The notes under the pieces are model-generated. The model was not told the DNA's origin and made no database searches. It saw nothing but the letters and a program-made list of their open reading frames with translations. Both the position numbers and the translations under genes were made by a program. This document shows, piece by piece, positions 1 to 9,174 of a stretch of 64,000 nt of DNA (positions are counted from its first letter, which is position 1; every line of letters begins with the position of its first letter). This DNA comes from Aliiglaciecola sp041538045. Its GTDB lineage: Bacteria > Pseudomonadota > Gammaproteobacteria > Enterobacterales > Alteromonadaceae. The stretch is taken from positions 62,001-126,000 of the forward strand of contig NZ_JBGOSE010000010.1 in assembly GCF_041538045.1 (NCBI RefSeq). Reading direction: 5' to 3'.

Positions 1-2
1 TA

Positions 3-470
3 TCTACTGGCATAGACTTTAATCAGCAAGCGGTACCTGAGTCGGGAGACCCGTATGTGACACTAGATGAACTGGCTAACTGCAGTGCGCTGGCGCTAGG
101 CAGCCCTACTCGATTTGGGAATATGAGTGGGGCCATGAAACACTTCTGGGACTCAACATCCTCACTATGGCTGTCTGCTAATTTGAACGCTAAACCGGCT
201 TGTGTGTTTACCTCTTCCAGTAGTATGCATGGTGGCCAAGAGTCGACCTTATTAACTATGATGATCCCGTTATTGCATCACGGAATGGTGATCTCTGGAC
301 TACCCTACTCCGAACCCGAATTGCATACAACTCAGACCGGTGGTAGCCCTTACGGTGTAACTCATGTCAGTTTGCAAAACAAACCTGAATTAAGTCAAGA
401 CGAACAAGCTTTATGTATTGCCCAGGGAAAACGACTCGCCTCGTTAGCCCAAAAACTAGGACAAAAATGA
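3..470 (+). CDS. wrbA: NAD(P)H:quinone oxidoreductase WrbA (5' end outside window)
   Basis: This is the C-terminal part of a flavodoxin-like WrbA, which reduces quinones by two electrons using NAD(P)H and FMN. The open frame runs in from the left edge (first full codon at 3) without a start, so the gene is cut by the window and not broken. Hallmark stretches are GSPTRFGNMSGAMKHFWD (FMN-binding flavodoxin fold), FTSSSSMHGGQESTLL and LPYSEPEL, all typical of WrbA; the C terminus looks complete. The stop overlaps the start of the next gene (ATGA at 467-470), which suggests translational coupling with the DUF2069 membrane protein. A GTG at 57 lies inside the conserved domain and is not the start. 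Confident family call. Confidence 0.93.
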   Translation, partial: STGIDFNQQAVPESGDPYVTLDELANCSALALGSPTRFGNMSGAMKHFWDSTSSLWLSANLNAKPACVFTSSSSMHGGQESTLLTMMIPLLHHGMVISGLPYSEPELHTTQTGGSPYGVTHVSLQNKPELSQDEQALCIAQGKRLASLAQKLGQK

Positions 471-889
471 AAATTCCAACCAATATCTATCGAAAGTTAG
501 CCTTAGTAAGTTACCTGTTATTATTAGTTTGGGTTCCTGTTTGGCATCTATTATTGGCAACCCCAACAGGCAGAAGTGAACAGTTCGAAATATTATTAAC
601 GATTGCTTGGACTATTCCTTTGCTATTTCCAATGGCCGGTATTTTAAGAGGCAAACCCTATACCCATGCGTGGGCAAATTTTATTGTCATGTTTTATATT
701 ATTCACGGTCTCACCAGCTTTTATGCTGTAGCCGATGAGCGGTATTACGCGTTAATTGAAATAGTATTAAGTTTTGCCATGTTTATCGGTTGCAGCTTTT
801 ATGCTCGCCTCAGAGGCAAAGAACTGGGCCTTAGCATTCCTAAACTAAAAGATGAAATGGCTAAAGAAAAAGCGTCTTTTGAAAAGTAA
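467..889 (+). CDS. DUF2069 family small membrane protein
   Basis: A 140-residue inner-membrane protein of the DUF2069 family, function unknown. It has about four hydrophobic segments (around residues 10-30, 45-62, 70-90 and 100-118) and a charged Lys/Glu-rich tail (KLKDEMAKEKASFEK). The start is the ATG at 467 that overlaps the wrbA stop; the frame stays open upstream but only inside wrbA. Genes of this family commonly follow wrbA in marine Gammaproteobacteria, and the overlap here suggests one transcript. No catalytic motif is visible. The next gene, hda, is convergent, with about 75 bp between them and no clear terminator hairpin. Confidence 0.8.
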   Translation: MKIPTNIYRKLALVSYLLLLVWVPVWHLLLATPTGRSEQFEILLTIAWTIPLLFPMAGILRGKPYTHAWANFIVMFYIIHGLTSFYAVADERYYALIEIVLSFAMFIGCSFYARLRGKELGLSIPKLKDEMAKEKASFEK

Positions 890-964
890 ATTATTAACTT
901 AAAAGAGGTAATCTAGGTATTTTATAACAGTGCAAGTTAAACGAAAATGGAATGAATATAACGG

Positions 965-1687
965 CTAAAGATCGAGCACTTGTTTGATAAAAGGAATGCT
1001 AATTTTTCGTTTCTCTTGTATACCTTGAAATTGCAGTTCATCAAGCGCTGCGACTAGACTATGCATGTCTCGTTTAGCATGACTGATCAAAAACTGTAAT
1101 GATTCACGAGAAATACTAATTCCTCGCTGTTTTGCTTTAATATTCAATGCCTCACAGGCGTCTAGGTTATCTAATGGTGTTAAACTGAAACTAATTCCCC
1201 AAGCTAACCGAGAGACTAAATCAGCTAATTCGAATTGCAGTTGTTTAGGACCACGATCACAGCTAACGACCAGTTTGCACACTTGCGTTTCGCGAATGCG
1301 ATTAATCAGATCAAACAGCGCTCTTTGCCAATCTTTGCTATGTTGAATGTGCTGAATGTTATCGATACAAAGCAGTTGGATATTTTCCATACCATCCAAA
1401 ATCGTATGGGGATATGGCAACGTTGCATCCAGTGCCAAATAAAAATGAGATTTCTGTTGTTGTGCCGCGTTGTGTGACATGGCCACTAATAAATGACTTT
1501 TGCCCGTACCAGCGCCGCCTGAAATATAGGTGAGAAAAGGTAACTCTGTCGATTCACTTTGTTCAACAAGTAAACCACAATGTTGATAAATTAAAGAATT
1601 ATCACCCACCACCAAAGAGTCGAATGTCTGTTCGTCGGGCAAATCAACATCTAAAGAAATTTGCTTTGGTAACTGCTCGTCAACCAA
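965..1687 (-). CDS. hda: DnaA regulatory inactivator Hda
   Basis: Hda is an AAA+ protein that, with the DNA-loaded beta clamp, stimulates ATP hydrolysis by DnaA and so prevents re-initiation of replication. Visible are an N-terminal clamp-binding-like stretch (KQISLDV), a degenerate P-loop GGAGTGKSHLL, Walker-B-like LLCIDNIQHI, and the DLVSRLAWG region with the sensor arginine. The frame stays open to a TTG at 1753, but I chose the TTG at 1687: it lies one base after the DUF2066 stop, has GGAG eight bases upstream, and gives 240 residues, close to the usual 230-250. The longer version would only add sequence overlapping DUF2066. Co-transcribed with and probably coupled to DUF2066. Confidence 0.9.
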   Translation of the reverse strand: MVDEQLPKQISLDVDLPDEQTFDSLVVGDNSLIYQHCGLLVEQSESTELPFLTYISGGAGTGKSHLLVAMSHNAAQQQKSHFYLALDATLPYPHTILDGMENIQLLCIDNIQHIQHSKDWQRALFDLINRIRETQVCKLVVSCDRGPKQLQFELADLVSRLAWGISFSLTPLDNLDACEALNIKAKQRGISISRESLQFLISHAKRDMHSLVAALDELQFQGIQEKRKISIPFIKQVLDL

Positions 1688-1688
1688 A

Positions 1689-2801
1689 TTAAGGTCTCCA
1701 AAAATAAGGTTTATTGACTTCAGACTGACTAAAATCGTCCCTTGGACTTTCAATTCTATTATCTAAGCGGAATGCTTCATCAAGGTTTTCCTTAGCACCA
1801 AATAATTCTAACTCGAAAGTTGAAAAACCACCTTGTTGCTCTACTAAGGTAACATCGATAACCACCGACAAATTATTCAAAAAATCTAACACTTCTGTGT
1901 AAGCGGTTAATGATGAAATATTACCAATAACTATCTGTGTTTTATTTTCAGTGCCGTCACCAGCAACCGCTTCAATTGCATACTTTTCAGCTAATTCATC
2001 GGTTATCATATTAAAAGTTTTTTCTACGGCTTGTTCTGGTGAGCTAGCTTCCACTTCTCCAGAATTAAACGCACCTCGACGCGTAATTAACCATTCAAGT
2101 ACCCACACATTGAGTCTTTTAGGCGCTGGTTGTAACCCCTCGTCACCTTCTTGTAATAGCTCTGTAGTAGGTTGCTCATCTCGATAAAATAAACGTCCTG
2201 ACATCACATATTCAGTGCCGTAGCGTTCACTTGCTTCGACTAAGTTCTGGGTGTAACTAGACCAAACATCATACACACTTACCTGTTGAATATCGGTTAA
2301 GTCCATTATCGGAAACGCTATATCAATACCACGAGTCTTAGCGGTTTGCTTGGCCACATCGATTAAGTTTTGATGGAGACTATCGGAGAATAGTTGTCGG
2401 GTCTCTGTATCTTTATCTTCCATTGCCAACCAAACCAGCGTTTGAGGACGATGTTTACCCCAAATTCCAAATCCTGTGGAGCGCAAAACACTTTCGACTT
2501 TATTCACATCAAACTCAGCTTTATATACCAAACCTTCTGAGGAGGATTCGAAAGAATATGACAACAATATATTTTGTGCGTTATTTAAATATGCTTTGAT
2601 TTCCTGATCAGCTAATAAACTCTGATCACCACTAACTTTCACTAACACTTCAGCAAGGGCTTGTTTCACCGCTTTTTTCTGCGCAGTTGTGGATTGATCA
2701 TCAACTACTACAGACGCGCTATATAGTCCTTCAACAACAGCCGCGTTCACCCCATTAAATTGGGCAATAATTAATAACGTTAAAAACAGCAGACCACGCA
2801 T
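1689..2801 (-). CDS. DUF2066 domain-containing exported protein
   Basis: A 370-residue protein of unknown function with an N-terminal signal peptide (MRGLLFLTLLIIAQFNGVNA, cleavage expected after the NA-A step), so it probably acts in the periplasm or envelope. The rest matches the DUF2066 family, which in many Gammaproteobacteria sits directly before hda and divergent from purM, as here. The start chosen is ATG 2801, with AAGAG about 11 bases upstream; a GTG four codons earlier (2813) is possible. Its stop is one base from the preferred TTG start of hda. No enzymatic motif recognised. Confidence 0.82.
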   Translation of the reverse strand: MRGLLFLTLLIIAQFNGVNAAVVEGLYSASVVVDDQSTTAQKKAVKQALAEVLVKVSGDQSLLADQEIKAYLNNAQNILLSYSFESSSEGLVYKAEFDVNKVESVLRSTGFGIWGKHRPQTLVWLAMEDKDTETRQLFSDSLHQNLIDVAKQTAKTRGIDIAFPIMDLTDIQQVSVYDVWSSYTQNLVEASERYGTEYVMSGRLFYRDEQPTTELLQEGDEGLQPAPKRLNVWVLEWLITRRGAFNSGEVEASSPEQAVEKTFNMITDELAEKYAIEAVAGDGTENKTQIVIGNISSLTAYTEVLDFLNNLSVVIDVTLVEQQGGFSTFELELFGAKENLDEAFRLDNRIESPRDDFSQSEVNKPYFWRP

Positions 2802-2945
2802 TAGTAAAAACACTCTTGAAAATTCAAAGCAGTATTGTCATGGATCTAAATAAAAATTTCATCATTTGTTTAAAGGATGTTTACCATTAACGTATGTTTT
2901 TCAAGCAATTTGGCCGTTTTTATTCGTAAAAATAATCTACTTCGT

Positions 2946-2960
2946 TAACAAAGTTTGTTA
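2946..2960. promoter_or_regulatory. Palindrome in the DUF2066/purM divergent promoter region
   Basis: A perfect inverted repeat, TAACAAA-G-TTTGTTA, lies about 85 bases before the purM start in the divergent intergenic region. Its CAAA/TTTG core loosely recalls purine repressor operators, but it lacks the flanking ACG/CGT bases, so the identity of any bound regulator is unknown. Only the symmetry is seen directly. Confidence 0.3.
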
Positions 2961-3045
2961 CCTTGCTAGAAAATACCTTGATTTACAGTACCTTTTCTTT
3001 TGCCATACTGATAAAATCCGCAAAAATTTTTTACTGAGGAATATT

Positions 3046-4086
3046 GTGAGCGATTCTAATCCATCTCTGAGTTATAAAGACGCAGGTGTCGATATTGATG
3101 CAGGAAACCAACTGGTAGAACGAATCAAGTCAGTGACCAAAAAAACTCACCGTCCAGAAGTGAAAGGCGGCTTGGGAGGTTTCGGTGCATTGTGCTCTAT
3201 TCCTCAAAAGTATCGTTCACCTCTATTAGTCTCTGGTACCGATGGAGTGGGTACAAAATTGAGACTGGCGATGGATTTAAAACGCCACTTTGGAATTGGT
3301 ATCGATTTAGTTGCAATGTGCGTAAACGATTTAATCGTTCAAGGTGCCGAACCTTTATTTTTCTTAGACTATTACGCCACAGGTAAACTTGATGTTGATA
3401 CGGCTACCGAAGTGGTTAGTGGTATTGGCGCAGGCTGTGAATTATCTGGTTGTGCTTTAATTGGTGGCGAAACGGCTGAAATGCCTGGCATGTATCACGG
3501 TAACGATTACGATGTTGCTGGATTCTGTGTTGGCGTAGTAGAAGCTGATGAAGTTATTGATGGAAGTCAGGTTGCGCCAGGGGATGCAATTATTGCCCTA
3601 GCCTCTTCAGGACCTCATTCAAATGGCTACTCTCTAGTACGGAAAGTACTAGAAGTAAGCGGTACAGATCCTGAAACCCCTTTCGAAGATAGCACTATCG
3701 CTGATCACCTATTAGAGCCAACTCGCATTTATGTGAAATCCGTTCTAGCCTTATTAGAAAAACATAAGGTCCACGCTATTTCCCATATCACTGGTGGTGG
3801 CTTCTGGGAAAATATCCCACGTGTGTTACCTGATAACGCGAAAGCCGTTGTAAACCGCAATAGTTGGACACGACCAGCGATTTTTGATTGGCTTCAAGAA
3901 AAAGGCAATATTACAGAACACGAAATGTTCCGAACTTTTAACTGTGGTGTGGGTCTGATGATTGTATTACCACAAGCAGAAGCTGATGCAGCGGTCAATT
4001 ATCTAAATGAACTAGGCGAAAATGCTTGGGTGTTAGGTGAAATAGCTCAGTGCGGTGAAGAACAAGAACAAGTTGAGATTATTTAA
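3046..4086 (+). CDS. purM: Phosphoribosylformylglycinamidine cyclo-ligase (AIR synthetase)
   Basis: PurM closes the imidazole ring in step five of de novo purine synthesis, converting FGAM plus ATP to AIR in the cytosol. Family signatures are SLSYKDAGVDIDAGN at the N terminus, LLVSGTDGVGTKLRLAM, CVNDLIVQGAEPLFFLDY, GGETAEMPGMY and HITGGGFWENIPR. The frame extends back to 2866, but the start is the GTG at 3046, preceded by GAGGA at 3036-3040; this gives 346 residues, the normal length. The purN start follows the stop directly with no gap, so the two are translationally coupled. Confidence 0.96.
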   Translation: MSDSNPSLSYKDAGVDIDAGNQLVERIKSVTKKTHRPEVKGGLGGFGALCSIPQKYRSPLLVSGTDGVGTKLRLAMDLKRHFGIGIDLVAMCVNDLIVQGAEPLFFLDYYATGKLDVDTATEVVSGIGAGCELSGCALIGGETAEMPGMYHGNDYDVAGFCVGVVEADEVIDGSQVAPGDAIIALASSGPHSNGYSLVRKVLEVSGTDPETPFEDSTIADHLLEPTRIYVKSVLALLEKHKVHAISHITGGGFWENIPRVLPDNAKAVVNRNSWTRPAIFDWLQEKGNITEHEMFRTFNCGVGLMIVLPQAEADAAVNYLNELGENAWVLGEIAQCGEEQEQVEII

Positions 4087-4737
4087 TTGAGTGGTTCAGT
4101 GAAATCAATTGTTGTTTTAGTCTCCGGTAATGGCTCTAATTTACAGGCCATTATCGACTATTTTAGTGACAAAGCTGATATAGCTAAAGTATCCGCAGTT
4201 ATTTCAAATGAACCAACTGCGTTTGGCTTACAACGTGCAAAAGACGCCGGAATAGACGCCCTTTGCGTGAATCACCGTGAGTTTGATAGCCGCAGTGAGT
4301 ATGACCAAGCTTTAAAAACTCAAATCGACAAATACTCACCTGATTTAGTGGTACTGGCTGGTTTTATGCGTATTTTGACCGAACAGTTTGTGAGTAGCTT
4401 TAGCGGAAAGATGGTTAACATCCATCCCTCACTGTTACCCAAATATAAAGGTTTAAATACCCATCAAAAAGCTATTGATGCAAAAGACGCGGAACATGGC
4501 GCTTCGGTGCACTTTGTTACACCAGAACTTGATGGTGGCCCAGTGATTATTCAATCCAAAGTACCGGTTTTTGAGCATGATAACGCCGCTGAATTAGCCC
4601 AAAGAGTGCAGCAACAAGAGCGAAATATTTATCCACTTGTTGTAGACTGGTTTTGTAAGCAGCGATTAATGATGATCAACAATAAGGCAGTATTAGATGG
4701 ACAGGAACTTCCACAAAACGGATATGCGACTGATTAA
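4087..4737 (+). CDS. purN: Phosphoribosylglycinamide formyltransferase
   Basis: PurN transfers the formyl group of 10-formyl-THF to GAR in purine synthesis. The protein (216 residues) carries VLVSGNGSNLQAI near the N terminus, the catalytic-region LAGFMRILTEQF and INHPS-type NIHPSLLPKYKGLNTH, and HGASVHFVTPELDGGP with the catalytic aspartate. The listed start is the TTG right after the purM stop; a GTG at 4099 with GAGTGG upstream is an equally plausible alternative and loses only four residues. The 3' end overlaps the start of the DUF3108 gene. Confidence 0.95.
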   Translation: MSGSVKSIVVLVSGNGSNLQAIIDYFSDKADIAKVSAVISNEPTAFGLQRAKDAGIDALCVNHREFDSRSEYDQALKTQIDKYSPDLVVLAGFMRILTEQFVSSFSGKMVNIHPSLLPKYKGLNTHQKAIDAKDAEHGASVHFVTPELDGGPVIIQSKVPVFEHDNAAELAQRVQQQERNIYPLVVDWFCKQRLMMINNKAVLDGQELPQNGYATD

Positions 4738-5440
4738 ATGCTTGTTAAGCGGAATACTATTATTCTGCTTCAACCTTGGTGTGAGCTTGCATGCTGCTGA
4801 ATTAACTGAATTCGATGCCCATTACAAAGCGTTTCGTTATGGCAAGGAGCTGGGGACGGCTGAGCTAAAACTTGAATCCCTTGGTCGCGAACGCTTTCGT
4901 TTATCTTATCAATCTAAAGTATCCATGTTCTTTTTATCAGATAAACGCAGTGAAGTGAGTTTGTTTAGCTATTCTGACGACAAAATTATTCCTTTCAAGT
5001 ATAACTATGAGCGTACAGGATTTGGTTCAGACAAAAGCTTAGTTGTGCAATTTGACCGCCAAAAAAATGCTATCAACATAAATAACGAGTCGAGCTTGCA
5101 ATGGAAAAATGAGTTAGACAACCAACTTTATCGTTTGGACATTCAGTTACAACTCGCTGAAGGTAAAAAAGAACTACAGTACAACCTTTTAAACTATCGA
5201 GGAGAGTTAAGACAATATAACTTAGTGGTCATGTCTTCTACTGAGCAATTGTCTCTTCCCTACGGTATGTTAGAAGGCGTTAAAGTTAAAATAGTTCGTC
5301 CCAACTCTACGCGTGAAACCTATGCGTGGTTTGCCCCATCACTTAACTATCAATTAGTCAGATTGAAACAGCTTAAGGATGGAGAGGAGCAAGGCGATAT
5401 ACAGCTTTCTGCGTTCTCCTCAGTTTCATCAACTAACTAA
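4724..5440 (+). CDS. DUF3108 domain-containing exported protein
   Basis: A 238-residue protein of the DUF3108 family, function unknown. The N terminus is a signal peptide (MRLIKCLLSGILLFCFNLGV, cleavage near HAAE), followed by a beta-rich domain with EFDAHYKAFRYGKELGTAELKL, a repeat-like pattern expected of a lipid-binding-type barrel. The ATG at 4724 overlaps the end of purN and gives the best signal peptide; an ATG at 4697 would add a charged extension. It is probably co-transcribed with purMN, a position seen in other Alteromonadales, but nothing in it points to purine metabolism. Confidence 0.78.
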   Translation: MRLIKCLLSGILLFCFNLGVSLHAAELTEFDAHYKAFRYGKELGTAELKLESLGRERFRLSYQSKVSMFFLSDKRSEVSLFSYSDDKIIPFKYNYERTGFGSDKSLVVQFDRQKNAININNESSLQWKNELDNQLYRLDIQLQLAEGKKELQYNLLNYRGELRQYNLVVMSSTEQLSLPYGMLEGVKVKIVRPNSTRETYAWFAPSLNYQLVRLKQLKDGEEQGDIQLSAFSSVSSTN

Positions 5441-5655
5441 CATCCAATTTACTCAAAATAGCGTAATAATAATTTGTATTAATTTAACTATTTTTAAAAT
5501 GTTAGATCTCGCTCAAAGAAAACATCTAAATAACAATTTAGGCTTGAAAACAGCGCTAATATTGCCATGCTTATAATTAGCTATAAGATGAATGCATTTG
5601 ATCTCCGTCAAAAACGGGCATATTTTTAATTCTAAGTCAGAAAAAGGTCTTTTGA

Positions 5656-8124
5656 ATGAATATTATATTGTGGTTAGTCACTGTAATTGGTGCGGTAGGC
5701 GTTGTCAGTTTTCTCAGACTGAAATTATTAAACGCCTGTGTAATCGTTGGCCTAGTATTACTACTTGGGACGACATTTGGGTATGTAGGTTTCTTTACTT
5801 GGTTAGTGTTTTTAGCCATTGCGATTCCATTGAATATGGAGTCCGTAAGAAAACAATACATGACCCAACCAATGCTAGATATGTATCGTAAAATTATGCC
5901 GGAAATGTCGACAACTGAAAAAGAAGCCATCGATGCTGGTACAGTTTGGTGGGACGGTGAAATTTTCAGTGGTAACCCTGATTGGCAGAAATTACATGCC
6001 ATTCCAAAAGCGGTGTTAAGCGCTGAAGAACAGGCATTTTTAGATGGGCCTGTAGAAGAAGCGTGTCGCATGGTGGATGACTGGGAAGTGCATCATACTC
6101 GTGCTGACTTATCGCCTGAAACTTGGCAGTTTCTGAAAGATAATAAATTCTTTGCCATGATCATTAAAAAGAAATATGGCGGCTTAGAATTTTCAGCTTA
6201 CGCACAATCAAGAGTTTTACAAAAATTATCTGGATGTAACGCAGTTTTAGCAACAACAGTAGGTGTTCCTAACTCATTAGGTCCAGGTGAATTACTGCAA
6301 CACTATGGCACTACAGAACAACAAGATCATTATCTACCGCGCTTGGCAACGGGTGAAGAAATCCCTTGTTTTGCTTTAACAGGTCGAGAAGCCGGTTCAG
6401 ATGCAGGTGCAATTCCAGATACTGGTGTTGTCTGCAAAGGTACGTGGGAAGGTGAAGAGATCATAGGTATGAAACTGACCTTTGATAAACGCTACATTAC
6501 CCTAGCACCTGTTGCCACTGTAATTGGTTTAGCCTTTAAGATGACTGATCCTGAGGGTTTGTTGGGTGATGAAGCAGATTTAGGTATTACTTGCGCGTTA
6601 ATTCCCCGTGATACTAAAGGTTTGGAGATTGGCAACCGTCACTTCCCTTTAAATGTGCCTTTCCAAAATGGCCCGTTAAAAGGCACCGATATCTTTGTTC
6701 CACTGGATTACATTATTGGTGGTGCTGAAATGGCCGGTCAAGGTTGGCGTATGCTGGTTGAATGTTTGTCGGTAGGACGTTGTATTACCCTGCCCTCAAC
6801 CGCAGCCGGTGGCACTAAAACAATGGCCCTCGCCACAGGCGCTTATGCGCGCATTCGTCGTCAATTTAAAATGCCTGTGGGTAAAATGGAAGGTATTGAA
6901 GAAATGTTAGGCCGCATAGGCTCTAACGCTTACATGATGGACGCGGTTACCAGTCTATCCACCAAAGGTGTGGATCTAGGTGAGAAACCTTCGGTTATCT
7001 CAGCTATCTGTAAATATCATCTAACAGAAAAAATACGCTCAGTGGTTAACGACTCCATGGATGTGCATGGTGGTAAAGGCATAATGCTCGGTCCAAATAA
7101 TTATTTGGGTAGAGCTTATCAAGGCACACCCATTTCAATTACCGTTGAAGGTGCAAACATCTTAACCCGTAATATGATGATTTATGGTCAAGGTGCGATA
7201 CGTTGCCACCCATTTGTATTGAAAGAAATGTACGCCGCAGGCAAAGAAGATGAAAATGAGGCCCTAGCAGAATTTGACCAAGCGGTATTTGGTCACATTG
7301 GTTTTGCAATGAGCAACTTCTTTAGAAGTGGCTGGTATTCACTGACGTGTGCAATCACCGCGGACTCCCCTTTTGACGATGAAACCAGCACATACTACAA
7401 AGCGATGAAGCGTTATAGTGCCAATATGGCATTGCTATCTGATGTGGCAATGGGTGTGCTTGGTGGTGAGTTAAAACGTAAAGAAAGACTTTCTGCTCGC
7501 TTGGGGGATATTCTAAGTTACCTATACTTAGGTTCAGCGACCCTTAAAAAATACGATGATCAAGGCCGCCAAAAAGATGATCTTGTACTGGTCCATCGTG
7601 CGATGCAGGATTGCCTATATTCGTTGGAAACGGCTATTGATGAGTTATTGCATAACTTCCCGAATAAAGCATTAGGCTACTTCCTAAGGGCTGTCATTAT
7701 GCCCTTCGGTAAGAGTTTCACTAAACCTGGTGATGAACTCGATCATAAAATCGCCACTTTGCTGCAAACGCCAGGGGAAACTCGTAACCGTTTAGGTGAA
7801 GGACAATATCTAGGACGCGACGAAGGTAACCCTATGGGTACATTGGAGCAAATTTTAGATGACATTTTAGCCGCTGAGCCCCTTTACGATAAAGTCTGCA
7901 AAGCTGCCGAACAACGTTTCCCTTTCACCCAGTTGGATGAAGTAGGTAAAAAAGGCTTAGAGCTTGGTGTCTTGACTGAAGAAGAGTCAGAATTAATGGC
8001 ACGAGCAGAACAAGGTAGATTAGATACCATTAACGTTGATGACTTTGCTCCAGAAGAGTTAATGGCAGATAAAACCTTACTCAAACCTAAGCGAAAAAGC
8101 CGTGCTAAGGCCAAGTTAGCTTAG
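5656..8124 (+). CDS. fadE: Acyl-CoA dehydrogenase FadE
   Basis: FadE catalyses the first, FAD-dependent step of fatty acid beta-oxidation, making trans-2-enoyl-CoA. At 822 residues it matches the long FadE type with two or three N-terminal membrane segments (residues 1-60, e.g. LWLVTVIGAVGVVSFL), an N-terminal acyl-CoA dehydrogenase region, CFALTGREAGSDAGA for flavin/substrate binding, DVHGGKGIMLGPNNYLGRAY and a C-terminal DUF1974-like extension. The start ATG has AAAGG upstream. It is a single-gene unit: 215 bp upstream without other genes and a strong terminator downstream. No FadR- or PsrA-type operator was convincing by eye. Confidence 0.95.
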   Translation: MNIILWLVTVIGAVGVVSFLRLKLLNACVIVGLVLLLGTTFGYVGFFTWLVFLAIAIPLNMESVRKQYMTQPMLDMYRKIMPEMSTTEKEAIDAGTVWWDGEIFSGNPDWQKLHAIPKAVLSAEEQAFLDGPVEEACRMVDDWEVHHTRADLSPETWQFLKDNKFFAMIIKKKYGGLEFSAYAQSRVLQKLSGCNAVLATTVGVPNSLGPGELLQHYGTTEQQDHYLPRLATGEEIPCFALTGREAGSDAGAIPDTGVVCKGTWEGEEIIGMKLTFDKRYITLAPVATVIGLAFKMTDPEGLLGDEADLGITCALIPRDTKGLEIGNRHFPLNVPFQNGPLKGTDIFVPLDYIIGGAEMAGQGWRMLVECLSVGRCITLPSTAAGGTKTMALATGAYARIRRQFKMPVGKMEGIEEMLGRIGSNAYMMDAVTSLSTKGVDLGEKPSVISAICKYHLTEKIRSVVNDSMDVHGGKGIMLGPNNYLGRAYQGTPISITVEGANILTRNMMIYGQGAIRCHPFVLKEMYAAGKEDENEALAEFDQAVFGHIGFAMSNFFRSGWYSLTCAITADSPFDDETSTYYKAMKRYSANMALLSDVAMGVLGGELKRKERLSARLGDILSYLYLGSATLKKYDDQGRQKDDLVLVHRAMQDCLYSLETAIDELLHNFPNKALGYFLRAVIMPFGKSFTKPGDELDHKIATLLQTPGETRNRLGEGQYLGRDEGNPMGTLEQILDDILAAEPLYDKVCKAAEQRFPFTQLDEVGKKGLELGVLTEEESELMARAEQGRLDTINVDDFAPEELMADKTLLKPKRKSRAKAKLA

Positions 8125-8146
8125 AACGTAAGCCCTTTTAACAAAT

Positions 8147-8179
8147 CAAAAATCCCACTTTTAAAGTGGGATTTTTTTA
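8147..8179 (+). terminator. Rho-independent terminator of fadE
   Basis: Inverted repeat AAATCCCACTT / AAGTGGGATTT with a very short loop, followed by a run of seven T, 25 bases after the fadE stop. The A-run on the left side means it could also act on the minus strand. Confidence 0.9.
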
Positions 8180-8266
8180 TTTGATAATGAATCTGAGCAT
8201 TGCGCAATTTGCTAGTTGGTTAACTAAGGAGTTACCAGTAGATAGCCCAGTCCACCTAGGGTTCAT

Positions 8267-9037
8267 TTAATATCGAGAGCCGTATTTTAACACACAACCT
8301 ATAGGCACAACTTTCGATTCGATTACGGTTAATTGGGTAAAGTCTATTTTGCTTATTTGATCTTGCTCCAACACCTTAGAAATTTCAAAATAGGCAGAAC
8401 TGTATGGCTCATTTTCTGGGCGCAGCTCTAAATAAGGATATTGCCGATATAACCAATCCCCATATAGATAGGTTTGAATTTCCGCCCTTGGGTTATCAAT
8501 AATAAAACGGTACTTGCCATTGGGCTTTAATTCCAATTCAACTTTTACTTCACAGCCATCACTCATCTCTAGTTGATAGGTTTGCGCCAAGTCTTGTTTA
8601 AAGACTCCTGTTTGGGCGTTTTTTTCTTTGGGAAAGATAAATATAGCAAGGGAGTTTTTTGTGTACCAATGGTTGCCTTTGGTTAAACCTTGAACATTAA
8701 CTACAGGTATTCCAAGACCATCAAATGTGTTTTCTGCTCGTATTAAGGTTTGTGAATCATCCAACAACAATGAATACAATATGGTATTTTCAGTAATTGT
8801 GGTGGGAAAATCGAATTGGTTAAATTCGACCTCAAAATCCTGCACAGATAAGGCTTCGTTTAGATCGAGGGTTTGTTGGTTATCTAAATACTTGGTGTAG
8901 ATATACACTTTGGGTTGGGACACACAGCCACTGGTTACTAGCCCCGTAAAAGCGAGAATAATTGAACATAAAAAAAACCTTATGGCAGGATAGAAATTAT
9001 TGTTAATCAAATTCCTGCTCTCATAATCAACTCGCAT
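8267..9037 (-). CDS. Putative lipoprotein of unknown function
   Basis: I do not recognise this 256-residue protein. Its N terminus has a hydrophobic segment (FFLCSIILAFTGLV, about 21-34) ending in the lipobox-like VTSGC with Cys38, so it is probably lipid-anchored in the envelope. The mature part is mixed, with many aromatic residues (YIYTKYLD, YLYGDWLYRQYPYLEL) and one later Cys pair (CEVKV and IGCVLKY) that could form a disulfide. The signal segment starts unusually late (about 20 residues in), so a later start may be used. It stands alone between fadE and add. An ABC-type or glycan function cannot be argued from sequence. Confidence 0.6.
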   Translation of the reverse strand: MRVDYESRNLINNNFYPAIRFFLCSIILAFTGLVTSGCVSQPKVYIYTKYLDNQQTLDLNEALSVQDFEVEFNQFDFPTTITENTILYSLLLDDSQTLIRAENTFDGLGIPVVNVQGLTKGNHWYTKNSLAIFIFPKEKNAQTGVFKQDLAQTYQLEMSDGCEVKVELELKPNGKYRFIIDNPRAEIQTYLYGDWLYRQYPYLELRPENEPYSSAYFEISKVLEQDQISKIDFTQLTVIESKVVPIGCVLKYGSRY

Positions 9038-9174
9038 TTAACCTACTGACATTAATCGTCTATTATTTCATTAGTTGGCACATAAACTTAATAAAAAAAT
9101 GATGCTGAAGTGCAGCTAAGATGTCTTTTCTACGTTTAAAGGCCTAAGTTAAGGAATCCGAATCAGCGTTTTGT

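Noticed and set aside
1..470. Truncated wrbA as a pseudogene
   Set aside because: The frame is open to the left edge of the window; the gene is simply cut by the window.
5441..5655. FadR or PsrA operator before fadE
   Set aside because: No stretch matched either consensus well enough to report.
5592..5891. Plus-strand frame overlapping the start of fadE
   Set aside because: It overlaps fadE in another frame, is cysteine- and arginine-rich in the manner of out-of-frame translation, and has no homology I recognise.
5637..6071. Minus-strand open frame opposite the start of fadE
   Set aside because: Shadow of the fadE coding sequence; composition has no protein-like pattern and no ribosome site.
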